From: Schistosoma haematobium
Lineage: Eukaryota > Platyhelminthes > Trematoda > Strigeidida > Schistosomatidae
Direction: 5' to 3'
NCBI RefSeq assembly: GCF_000699445.3
Contig: NC_067198.1
Span: forward strand, 30,073,536-30,137,535
Length of the DNA stretch: 64,000 nucleotides
Shown here: in pieces, positions 25,653 through 37,800 of the stretch
How positions within the stretch are numbered: the stretch's first letter is position 1
How the letters are laid out: each line of letters opens with the position of its first letter
Made by a program: the position numbers and the translations under genes
The notes under the pieces: generated by a model
Told to the model about the DNA's origin: nothing
What the model saw: the letters and a program-made list of their open reading frames with translations, nothing else
Databases searched by the model: none

Positions 25653-26325
25653 GGCGAGACTCTAATTAAGGGACGAGCCAATCAGAAGAGTTTGAGCAAT
25701 TTCAAGGTCACGGAGCCAAGTTCAACACGCGATGCTAACATACGATCGGTTCACAGCGGATTTTAGAGAGGAGGTGATTAATGAGAGGTTACAACAGATG
25801 GGACGGCGAGACTCTAATTTAGGGACAAGCCAGTCAGAAGAGTTTGAGCAATTTCAATCATTAGCCAATCAGAAGACAATATAAAGTAAAAATATATTAT
25901 AAGAAAGTAATGTATTACGGTGGATATTCTTTTTTTACATGATTTAAAAACATGTTAAGGTTTGATAAAGGTTCAGAGGTTCTGAATTCATAATGCATAT
26001 GGTATAGAAACTCGTCCATAGGGTTAGGGTTTAGGGCTGTAGCCTCTCGATAAACACCTCTTCCCTAAAATCCGTTGTAAACTGATCGTATGTTAGCACC
26101 CTAACCCTATGGACGAGTTTCTATACCATATGCATTATGAATTCAGAACCTCTGAACCTTTATCAAACCTTAACAAGTTTTTAAATCATGTAAAAGAAGA
26201 ATATCCACTGTAATTCATTACTTTCTTATAATATATTTTCACTCTATACTGTCTTCTGATTGGCTAATGATGGTCAGGGTCATTTGAGATTCGTTCAAAG
26301 GTCGTCCTTAAATTAGAGTCTCACC
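25653..26325. repeat. Long inverted repeat, fold-back or MITE-like
   Basis: Arms 25805-26029 and 26099-26325 are imperfect inverted copies of over 220 bp, with GGCGAGACTCTAATTTA at the outer end of the left arm and its complement at the right end. A further copy of the terminal block starts at 25653. The spacer 26035-26098 is the inverted counterpart of 25734-25793. The inner ends carry telomere-like GGGTTAGGG and CCCTAACCC. A related terminus (GGCGAGACTATAATTTAAGG) starts at 54306. No transposase is seen. Confidence 0.7.
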
Positions 26326-27289
26326 ACAAACATTTTTCACATTAATTCTGTCTTCTAATTGCTCTATCGAAACTAATAAAAGGGACTAATTGCTTTACGT
26401 TTCCTAAGAATGCCTCACTGAAAACCATTTCTCGAGTTTTTGAAAATGAGTCGAAACTGGGACGAAATTGACAGCATTTCTCAGATATTAATTAATCCGT
26501 ACCAAAAATATGAGAACAGTATACTGTTAACAATTCACCTGTTAGTGCGTGGTCGAAAGCTAAATATAAATCTTGAGATAATGGTTATTTCATGAAGTGT
26601 TGAGATATAACAACCGTAAAGTCACTTATTCGAAAGACTAAATACCGACTTCTGGAATGCAGGACCTTTTATTAAATCCTTTTAACTGAGGTGTTTCACT
26701 GCCAATAATTTACATAACAATCAACATAATGACTCAACCTCTGTCGACTAACGCATACAACAAGCTTTACTCTACACAGTAGCGTCAGAACAATCGGTTT
26801 GTATCTTCGACTTTTACAAAGTCAGTGTAACATTAGTGATCAATTTGTTCTCAACAACCGGGAAATCTTATTTAACTACGGGAGATAAGATGATGATAAA
26901 TAAATTACACAAAACGCAGAGTCTAGTATAAATATCCACTAGCCCAAATTAAGACATTTAATGATCACCTCAGGATGAAATAAACAACATAACGGAGTCG
27001 AAATGTTAGTGTCTATGACTATGAAAAGTATTAAACAGAGATATGGTCCGTAACAATCTCCAGGAATTATGGAACTGGTTTTTCGAAAATCTTGTATACC
27101 GTATAAAGGTTTCTTCAATAACTATAACGTTTTACATAATTATGAGGATCCCATGAAAAAATGGCGGATATAATCTAATGTTGGACACCTAAGGTGAATA
27201 TTCTAACCAGCAATCGTGTAATATTTCCAATCTAACTTCCTAACATGGACAATATATAGTAGTCTATATGAGCTATAATATATTAGTGA

Positions 27290-27850
27290 CAGGGGAGGTT
27301 GATTATGAATACAGTGGTCTTGAGTGCTGTTAGAGGTATGAGGGCAGTTATCACTTCCCGGTTGCCCACACCATGGAAGGGTTCTTCTGGAAACACCTGA
27401 AAAGGGAATTGGATTAGAGGTGGTCTTAGTGACCTGAGAGCGCGACCGCAGTGCCCAACGGACAACTGCTTCAGGTCGGTCACGTCGGACAACGTCCTAA
27501 GGCCGATCAAACACGGCTCTTCTGTGAATAGTTCTTGATGTGTTAGCTCTGTACTTTGAAGATTCTACTGAGGACAGAATCAATATTTCTTTATGATCCC
27601 TTTTCGTTGTGGAAAGGTAGTATCGCTCTGAATGCTGGTTGTCTGAGGAAAACACCTTACTGTCACCAGATCTCTGTAAAGCCAGTAGTACGACATCATC
27701 CTCTGCCGTTAAGTGCTGTTTTTAGTGCTACCACTTTCCCACAGACCTGGCTTACATGCTGAGACAAGTGTTCCAGCCAATATAGCTCAACTGGGTCATC
27801 ATGATGGGCGATCCAGAACATCACACCAAACTAGTAGTCACAATAAGGAG
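27290..27850. other. GC-richer block, probable unclassified repeat
   Basis: Base composition is clearly higher in GC than the flanks, as in the other retroelements here. No conserved protein can be read. It lies beyond the CNOT10 polyadenylation signal. Confidence 0.35.
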
Positions 27851-27997
27851 GTTCTTTATAATTACTGTTTATTACAGCTAACCGATATTTTGTTTAAACA
27901 TAAAGTTACTCCTGAGTTTGTACATTTAACAAGTTTTCTAGATTGATGAAAACCGACCAAATTAATCCATTAATAAGGATTATAAAACGCTTGAGTA

Positions 27998-28003
27998 TTT
28001 ATT
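27998..28003 (-). promoter_or_regulatory. Polyadenylation signal AATAAA for CNOT10
   Basis: It lies 48 bases downstream of the CNOT10 stop on the minus strand, a usual distance for a short 3' UTR. Confidence 0.65.
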
Positions 28004-28050
28004 AAAATTAAAAAACAAGAGAAGAAATAATACTGAACATCAGATACAAT

Positions 28051-28806
28051 TTATAAAGGTGGCCAATCATTTTCATTATTAGCTGTAATTATACCAGTTG
28101 TCGGTGGTGTCGATGAATCCCAACAGTTAGCATATTCATAATTAGTAAGTGCAGTTTGTGTTTGTAACAATGGTGAATAATAAATTGTTTGATTTTGCTG
28201 AGCTTGAGATTGACGAAATTGTTGACAAGGTGTCCATAAATTAATTGGTTGATTATTATTATTAGTGGAGTTATTATTATTATTATTATTATTGAACTGT
28301 TGTGATAGTTGAATGGATGATGGTGGATGCATTTGTGAAATTCCAGCAGTAGAATTTGATTGGTATTGTTGACCTTTAATCAATTGTTGTAAATCAACTA
28401 AAGTTAAAGGAACACTTTTATGATTTAGTGACGGAACAACATTATCTTGTGGTATCGATGGGACAGAAGTTAATTCATCATGATTACAAACAGGAATTGA
28501 ATTGAATCTACTAGCCATTGCAAAGTGACCGAAATTCTCACGTATTAATTCAGCGGCATGTTTTTGATCATTTAAACGTATAGCTAAATAGATACGTAGT
28601 AAAATAACTGTAGTCGGTAATAATTTACAATTATTGGTTATAGTTGCCTCTTCTGATAATTCATTAATATGCCATTTTCGACCATCTACTTCATTCGCTG
28701 ATACAAATAAACCTGGTAATGATAGATCTAAGTATTGCTTTGACAAAGAATATTGTTTTTGAATAGCTAATGTGACTGCTAAATTGTAAGCCAATAATGA
28801 TGAAGA
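28051..28806 (-). CDS. CNOT10: CNOT10 exon 10 and stop
   Basis: Residues 817-1067. It starts SSSLLAYNLAVTLAIQ, continues with repeat helices (VILLRIYLAIRLNDQKHAAE), then a long Gln/Asn-rich tail ending NDWPPL and TAA. Confidence 0.9.
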   Translation of the reverse strand, partial: SSSLLAYNLAVTLAIQKQYSLSKQYLDLSLPGLFVSANEVDGRKWHINELSEEATITNNCKLLPTTVILLRIYLAIRLNDQKHAAELIRENFGHFAMASRFNSIPVCNHDELTSVPSIPQDNVVPSLNHKSVPLTLVDLQQLIKGQQYQSNSTAGISQMHPPSSIQLSQQFNNNNNNNNSTNNNNQPINLWTPCQQFRQSQAQQNQTIYYSPLLQTQTALTNYEYANCWDSSTPPTTGIITANNENDWPPL

Positions 28807-31800
28807 CTAAATTTAAAAATAAAAATAGAATTTTTCTTTAGAAAATTTATGTATAAAATAAAACAAATATATTAAAACAGAGAATATATTGTATGTATAC
28901 TAAAATACGGCAGCAAAATCCGACCTTAGACTTCCTCGTGGCGCAGCTGGATAGTGGGGGCAACCCTGCTAGCTAACTTACGCGGTCACAGAGATCGGAC
29001 CGACCACCCACTCTGTTGTATCTAGCCAATCCTGAATTCTATAATTGGACTCACTTTACCGTTCGGGCTACTCGATGTGTATGCTTATGTGTGAGAATTG
29101 CAGAAGTTCTCGGATCTATGTAGTTCAAGCATATAGGTATATGAAAAGGGTACACATGCGGTGTCGTACAAAAGAAACGTTGAGCTGCAAAAATGTTTTT
29201 CCTATGTCAAATAAAATCAGCGGCTTATTTATCAGGTCGAAGACACAATATAAAGAGGTGGTAGCAACTACTAGGGTGAGGCGACCAACAAGCTCCCCTG
29301 AGAGTGCTTATACTTATATGTGTCAGGAAATACTGGGGCGGTAGCAATAGTGTGAATGATATGTATATAATGTGTACGAGTCAGTCTGGTGTAGCAAATA
29401 CGTTTTCTTTGGGAGTGGTGAACATCTACCCTCCCAGGTGGGTGAATATACTTATTTGTATGCTATGGGACGCATGAATTAAAACCCGTGTGTTACTGGT
29501 GTGCATATAATGTATATTTGCTCACAGGACATGTATACCTGAATGTATGCCAAGTGATACGCGGATGAAAGTTCGTGTTTTAACTAGTATGCAAGTATAC
29601 CATACATACCCAGGGCAAGTAAATTCGCAAACTTCTTTAATTGTTCTTTTGGTGCAATAGCATTATGTATGCAAAGACCTGTGGGGCCACCGTCCCTACT
29701 CAATCACATTTACGCGGTTTGTGAGACTCGAAAAAACGGAATCCGTCCCAGAAGGACCACTAGGTCTCCCCAGTGGGCTTCATCAGCCGTTCTGGCTGGA
29801 ACACCACACATACTAAAATACACTTTTACGAAAAGTATACATAATTGAGTAATCTAGTTCCAAGGTATTTTATATATTAAATTTCAATATTTAACATTGA
29901 ATATAACGTACTACTACTAAGTCAATTTACAGGGTTTAAATGCCATATCAAAATTCACATAATCAAAAGATCTTTATTGGGATTGAAAAGCAGGTACACA
30001 TCTTAAATTAATGGTCTACTATTGAGTGAATTAAACTATTTATTTAAATGTAGTTAGTAAAAAGGAAGCTGTTGTCTGTTACATTAGTGTAAAATAAAAG
30101 ATCTTATGATGTAATTCAGCAACCTATAGGTTCGTAAATTAAACAATGAGTCATACCAACCGTTGAATGAACATTAGAAGATGAATTCTGACCCTATGAC
30201 AGACTTAGCTTTAAGGTGAGTGTATAAACTGACGGACAGAAGTCTTATAAATCTATCAATACAGTTTAAAGGTATCTTAAGATTATAAACTACAACTATT
30301 TAAGATTATATCAAAAGTATCAATTATATGTGAATTATTATGTAGTACGCGAGTAAGGTTTCGCCGATATATGAAATTGAGTCAAATTGTTGAGTAACAA
30401 CAACACCCTACTGAACTTATAACTATAAATAATAATGAATAGTTAGAAGTTAAAAAAAAACTAACAAACTAACCTGAACAACATTAGAAGGAAAGTCCAC
30501 AGGTCGAATAATTGATTGTTTTGAACATCTATTCACAAGAAACGACAGGTTAGTCTCATCGCAAATATCCGAGTTGTTATTCACTGAATCATTATTTGTA
30601 GAAAAGTCATGGATATAATCAGTGTTAGGAAAAAGAAATGGCATTGCAAAACAAACACCGTTTAAAGAACGTATAATGGAATCTAATTGATTATTTGTGG
30701 ATATTTGTAATAAAGCAGTGGCTTCATCTACTCTGCAAAAATTGAAATAAACGGGATTTAAATTACACAACATTAATAAAACATTTTTATAAAAAATATT
30801 TTCTGCATATTATAGAGGTACTCTAAATACACTCGTGTGGAAGATACAGACCAAGGATTTTTGTCTGTCAATACACATCAGAATAATATTATCACTTATA
30901 CACAAATGTATCGTTCAAAGTTGCTCATGAAAATATTATTGACGTATTCATCAAATAGCTGAGAAATTTCCGTAGAACCATATTATGTGGATAAACGTTT
31001 GATCATTTCACGATAAAATAGATCCTATAAGACTGATAGTGTTGACTGAAATACTTTAATTTACTCTACAAACTAAATAGTAGAACATTATGTTGTATTC
31101 AATCTCAAAAAGTGCAGTGAATAATTTTACGATTTGGTTTTATTTATCTAACATACATTTCAGGCTGTTAATAATTACAATCATTTGCATTGTGCCAACA
31201 GCAAACCAAAGCAACTAGGCATAATGGAACATTTTCGAACTTGACAAATCTCTCAGATAAAGAGTGACAACAAATCAGATCTAGGTTAAGAAAAAGTCTA
31301 AGAAACGACCGTGAGCAGTGGTGGGCAATGGAAGCAAAAGAGATGGAAAAGGCGGCGACTATAGGGAACACAAGACAGCTTTACAGACTAATAAAAGAAA
31401 CTGGAATTAATAAGTCAAGTGTGAGATTATATCGGAAAAAGACGATACTCTCATCTGCTCCCAGTCCAGACGTTTAGAACGATGGGCGGAACATTTCAGA
31501 GAACAGTTCAACTGGCCTTCAGCTACTCTATAACTACCCTCCATTCCCAGACAGTGTGAATGGAACATTGAAGTAGGTCCCCCAACTCTTGCTGAAGTTC
31601 AAAAGGCTAGAGTTAATCTGAAGCGAGGAAGGACGGCTGGTCCAGATGGACTGGCTCCAGAGGTCTTTAAGGATGGTGGTCCAATTTTAGCGATTAGGTT
31701 GACTAATATTTTAGCTAAGATCTGGGAGTTAGACGTTATCCCATCTAACTGGTCACAATCACTTATCGTCCCAATATATAAGAAAGGGTCAAAATCATCC

Positions 31801-34800
31801 TGTGACAACCACAGAGGGATTAGTTTAACTAATATAATATCTAAAATACTGGCTTCGATAATTATCAGACGCCTAACTAAGACTCGTGAACTGCAAACAC
31901 GAGAGACTCAAGCTGGCTTCAGACCTGGTCGTGGCTGCATCCACCACATATTCACCATTCGTCAGGTTCTAGAACATAGGCATACTTATCGACGTCCGAC
32001 AATGGTGGTCTTTCTCGACTTAAAAGCAGCATTTGACTCGGTAGACCGCGAGATTCTGTGGCGGTGTCTGTCATTGAAAGGCGTACCCCAGAAGTACATA
32101 AACCTTGTGAAGGCTCTTTACTCGAACACTACTAGTCGAGTCAGAGCTTATGGCGAACTGTCATCTACTTTTGCAACCTCAAGTGGTGTCCGTCAAGGCT
32201 GTCTACTTTCTCCATTTTTGTTTAACTTCATCATAGATCTACTGATGGAAATAACTTTCTCGTCGACTGAGTTCTCGGGTATTGATCTCCATCCAGGAGG
32301 TCCACTAATCGACTTAGAATACGCAGATGACATAGTCCTGTTTGGTGAAGACGCTGACAAAATGCAGAGTCTTTTGGTAGCACTGAGCAACAATGCCAGA
32401 ATATTTGGAATGCGCTTCTCTCCCTCGAAATGCAAGTTGTTGCTTCAGGACTGGTCTGCGTCAACACCTGAACTAAGGATAGGGAGTGAAGTAGTCGAAC
32501 GCGTTGACAACTTCACTTATCTTGGAAGTCTGATCAGCCCTAATGGGTTGGTATCGGACGAAATCTCAGCACGGATTCGAAAAGCTCGTTTGGCTTTTGC
32601 CAACTTACGTCACTTTTGGCGAAGGCGGGATATCCGTCTATCAATAAAAGAACGAGTATACTGAGCGGCAGTCCGTTCTGTTTTAATCTACGGCAGCGAA
32701 ACATGGCCTATAAGAGTAGATGACACTCGTAAGCTACTAGTATTTGACCACAGATGCCTTAGAAATATTGCTCGCATCTGCTGGGATCACCGGGTAAGTA
32801 ATAGTGAGGTTAGACGCAGGGTATTAGGAAATGATGGTAAATCAGTTGATGAGGTTATGAATCTTCATCGACTGAGATGGTTGGGCCACGTGTTACGTAT
32901 GCCTGAACACCGATTACCACGACGTGCAATGCTATCCGGTATTGGGGATGGTTGGAAGAAAGTTAGGGGCGGCCAAACCAAAACGTGGCATCAGTGCTTG
33001 AAGTCATTAACTTCTAGTCTGAGTCATGTTGGTAGATGCAGACTACTTGGTTGGGGTCCGCGTGACTTTCGTAACCAATGGTTGGAGACTCTTGGTGACA
33101 TGGCTCAGAATCGATCACAATGGCGTTGGTGTATACACTCCCTGTTTTCCCTTAAACTAAGAGATTAAAATCACTTCATATCTTTCTTTCTACGAACCAA
33201 TTCTTTCTTCTTGTACTATATCTCTATATGCAATCGTTCTCTTATATATTACCACCTTTGACCTAACCACTGCTATGAATCCGGTGTTCATCTTGTTGTG
33301 CTGATGCGGTATGGCAACCTGGACCGATGCACATATGTGCCTGGTCCTACGTTGTAGCTGACTGACTGACTGATAGGTAAGAATGGTTTACAACTAATTA
33401 TATTGTTTTGGGGGGGGGAGATTAGATGATGCAGTTTTTTATAGTTTAAGGAAATAAGAAGTTTAAATTATTAAAGATTAAAGTTTACTACATACTTTGT
33501 GAAGTAGATAATGGTAAAATGGATGAGAAAGAGTAGAAACAGTTGTAAACGAATAAAATATATAGTTAAAAGTAGAGAAAATTAAGTAAAGGAATACATC
33601 AGTATGAAGTTATGAAGATTTTTGAATTGGCATTTTCTTTTGATAAATATTACAGTGTTCAATTTGTTTCCACTGTCATTAAAAAAAAGCTTTGTTTACA
33701 TCTGTTTAGTGTTTTAATAAACTCTTGTCCTATTTTTAAAACAATATCATAAACGCTTTCACGTATAACATATGCACACAAAATCAGTACTCTTTGATCG
33801 ATCTAATGGTTTTTCTATCTGACTAAGATATCTTTCACTTCCGCATCAGCTAAAGCTAAAAAGGAGATGAGGAAATCGTTTTCATTAATTATTCAAATTC
33901 ATCGGTACTCGTCTTATTTATTTAACTATTTCACCAATGCTGACGTGCTATATTACTTCTATCCATGTGTAAAGTCAAACTTTTATTTATAATATATGAA
34001 GTCGTACTAGTAGCCCAGTCAGTCATAGGCAAAGTAGGACCTGGCACATATATACATCGGCCTAAACTGTTAGACTATATCAGTATAGCGATAAAATTAC
34101 TAAGATGAATGTCAACATAATACAAGTAGTAGTAATAGAAAACATTAGGCATATAGAAGATTCAGGAAGTATGAATTCATGGAATAAAATAATTTTGAAA
34201 CTCATGATTTAACGGAAGACAAAGAGTGAATGGATCTAAAGCGTCACAAAGGATTCCAAACCATGTCACCCGTCTTTAGTAATTGGTGACGATAATTGCG
34301 CGAACCTTAACAAAATAGTCTGACCTACTTACACGGATTAAACGAACAATACATGATTTCACAGACTGATGCCATGTACTGGTTCGACTTCCCCTAGCTT
34401 TCTAATAACCTATCTATACACCAGCTAAAATTACACGTCGAAGGGGGTGGTTGGACATGGGTAATGCAGGTTTTTGACACCTCAATCTATGAATATTTAC
34501 AGTCTCACCCATTCCCTACATTTGTTTATTATTCTAAGTCTAAGCTCAACGTTTCTTAATCACTGGTCCCCGAATTGATAGGTTGGCAGTTTGCCAACAA
34601 AAACCGTACGCAAAAAGCATGATATCGTCGTAAACTTAATGTCATTTTAACTATAAGTATCTAAAGATATAAGTTGAAGAATGAACGGAATATACAATAT
34701 CACTTGTCAACAAACAATAATACACAAAATAATTTGAATAAAAACATACTTATCCAGATAAGTCAAAGCTTCAGCACAATACAAACGGCATAAATAACTG

Positions 34801-37800
34801 TGAATTTTTGGAGCAATCATAGCAAGACTAGGCAGATATTTTTTACGTTTAACCGGTCCTACCGGAGTAGAACTAGTTTCATTTTGTGGTATTGAATCCA
34901 TTATGAAACTGGCAGAATGTATTACGTCTACAAATTCGTTTAAACACAAAGCCACATACGATATGTTCACATGTAAAGCTGACAAGAAGTGTAATAATCC
35001 GATACCAAACAATGGTGTTGGTGATGGATAAGTGGAGATAAACTAAGAAAACAAAATTCAATAAGTTAGGTGTATTGAAATTTAATAAAGTACTGTGAAA
35101 TTTAGTATAAACACAATTTAGCAACTATTTAAAAAAAGTGTGCTTTATGATGTATCAATCGTATGAAAGTTAACTATAGGAGCACAACTAAAGAAGTTGG
35201 TCATTTACTCATTGATCAACAACGTAGGATACAGCACAAATAAAGACAGGTCAAAGTTATCATATTAGTAACCACAACATGTACCATGTCCACTTTGTAG
35301 ACTTATCATAAAAAAGTGCTAAAGTTATATATTAGAAGAGCTAAATTCTAATTGTACAATAAGTGGATGATATGATCATAGTTAAAGAACCCTTGTAGAA
35401 GGACTGAAATACAAACATCCGCTTGTTTTATTGAACACATACCAAAAACCAAGTCAAATACGACAAACAATGCATCACTAGTTCAAAGTGACATAATCAC
35501 ATCTCTTCTTTATCTTGAACTAAATTACAAGTGTAGTATCATCACTCCGTCATTCTCCGTTCACCAATCTCATTCGTACACCCACACTACAGTTTTTTTA
35601 ATTTTCGAACGCGATCGACACCATTGTACAAATGGTACTTTAGGTCTTGTGAATTTCGTTTATTGTTGCACTTTAGTGGCCGAAGATCGGACTCCAGTTA
35701 AATTGTATGACGATTGTCGTCGAAAAATACATGTCGCCAACCCCCGTATATTCTTATCGAGTTAACTTGCGTTAGACAAAAAACGGAATGAAATAAGTGA
35801 GATACGAAAATGAAGCATGAATGAGTATATTTTGTACAATCGTTTTCCCAACTTCCTCTTTAGTTGGAAAGTGGTTTGTTCTCTCCCACAGTAGGTTGTT
35901 GCTGATGGTATTCGACCAACGGACATTGGGTATCTTGTATAGACAATTGTTTACAAATACTTCTACTATTTTGATGATGGTTGTGGTAGTTCTCCAAGTT
36001 TCAGCTCCGTACAATAGAACTGTCTTGACGTTCGTATTGAACATTCTGACTTTGATATTCGTTGACATTTGTTTCGAGTTCCATATATTCTTCAACTTTA
36101 GGAATGTGGCCCATGCTTTGTCAATCCTTGCCTTTACGTTTGTATCTAATACTCCTTGTACATCGATGATGCTGCTGACCAGCTATGTGAAAGTTTCCGC
36201 ATCTTCTGGAGCTTCTCAACAAAGCGTGATTAAGTGGGTGTTCTCCGTGTTGTATTTGAGACTGCTGCTGCAGAACTGACTGTCTTGACCTGCATTTGCT
36301 GGTGTGTATAAGACAGAATGGCCAGGTCATTTGTGAGGTCTAAATCGTTTAGTTGATTCCGAGCTGTCCATTGTATTCCATGCTTCCCCTCTAATGTGGG
36401 GGTTTTCATAATCGAGTCAACTACCAGAAGAAAGAGAAAGGGGGAGAATAAGTAGCCTTGTCTGACTCCGGTCGTACGAATTCCGTATGATATTGACGAT
36501 CTTCTCAGGTATACCATAGTATCGAAGAAGGTTTCATAAGATTCTTCTATTCAAGCTGTCAAACACATCCTCATGGTCAAGGAAGTTGATGTATAGTGAT
36601 GAGTTCCACTCAGTTGATTGTTCAACGATGATCCGTAGTGCTGTAATTCGGTCTGTGCACGACCGATCCTTACGGGATCCAGTCTGCTGATCTCGAAGAT
36701 GGACGTCTACTGAATCTTTCATCCGGTTGAGCAAACCTAGGTTGAAAACCTTTCCTGATACTGACAATAGTGTGATGCCTCTGTAGTCCTCTCAAATTTG
36801 TTCACATCTACTTTCTTTGGTATCTTGATGGGGTGTCCTTCTTTCCAGTATTTCTGTCGGCACTTGTTCTTCCTCTCAAATCTTCCTAAGAAGAATGTGG
36901 AGTATGTTTGCAGTTATTGTTATGTCTGACTTGAGTGCTTCGGCGGGCATATCGTCAGATCCTGGTGCTTTCCCACTGTTAATTTGTCTGATGGCCATCG
37001 TGATTTCTTACGTCGTTGGTTAACTGACATCTATAGGAAGGTCTGTGTGTGCTGCTTCGGTGTTCGGTTGATTAAATGGAGCTGGGTTCAGTGGAGGCAT
37101 GTCCATTCAAGAGTCCCTCAAAGTGTTCCACACACCTCTTCCTCTGTTCTTGAATCTCAGTGATTGTATTGCCTTCGTTTCTTTCACCTAGTTCACATCG
37201 TCCCATGATATCTTCATATCCACTGTTGTTCATTCCGACTTTGGCGGTTAGGTCACCCACCTGGGTGGTCAAGTCCTTTTATGAGCACTTCGCCATGATC
37301 GATTGCAGCCACTCGCAAAACGGATCTTCATCGTCATCGTTGCTATCACTGGTGGGTGCATAACACTGGATAATATTCGTTGTGATACTCTCATTCTTTG
37401 TTTCGAAAGATGCCTTGGTGATCCTGTATCCATGAGGTTCCCACCCAATAAGTGCATTCCGAGCTTCTTTGAACAGTATTAGAGTAACTCCTCGAGTGTG
37501 TGGAGCATTTTCTTCTTCGTTACTAGAGTACAGCAGCATCTCTCTCGTACCTAACCTTTTCTGTCCAGCTTGGGTCCAATGGGTTCCACTGATTTCAATC
37601 ACGTTAAAGTTGTATGTCTTTATTTCTGCAGCTATCTGATTGGTCCTCCCAGTCTCCAAAGTTTTCCGGACATTCTATGTACCTAAATTAATTGTTGCTC
37701 TGGTTGTTAGAAGGGACATCAGCCTCATGACTTCCGAAGAATCTCGGCTTTCAACAAGAGGCGTCATAATTCTTTCTTCAACTCCCAGGGCAGATTTTAA

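Noticed and set aside
26018..26032. Internal telomere array
   Set aside because: Only about two TTAGGG-like units are present on each side of the fold-back. That is not an array.
29045..29344. 99-codon gene on the plus strand
   Set aside because: It lies wholly inside the TSD-bounded 901 bp element and resembles no known protein.
35821..36279. Plus-strand membrane-like protein (also 56870-57340)
   Set aside because: It is the antisense of the LINE RT C-terminal region on the minus strand.
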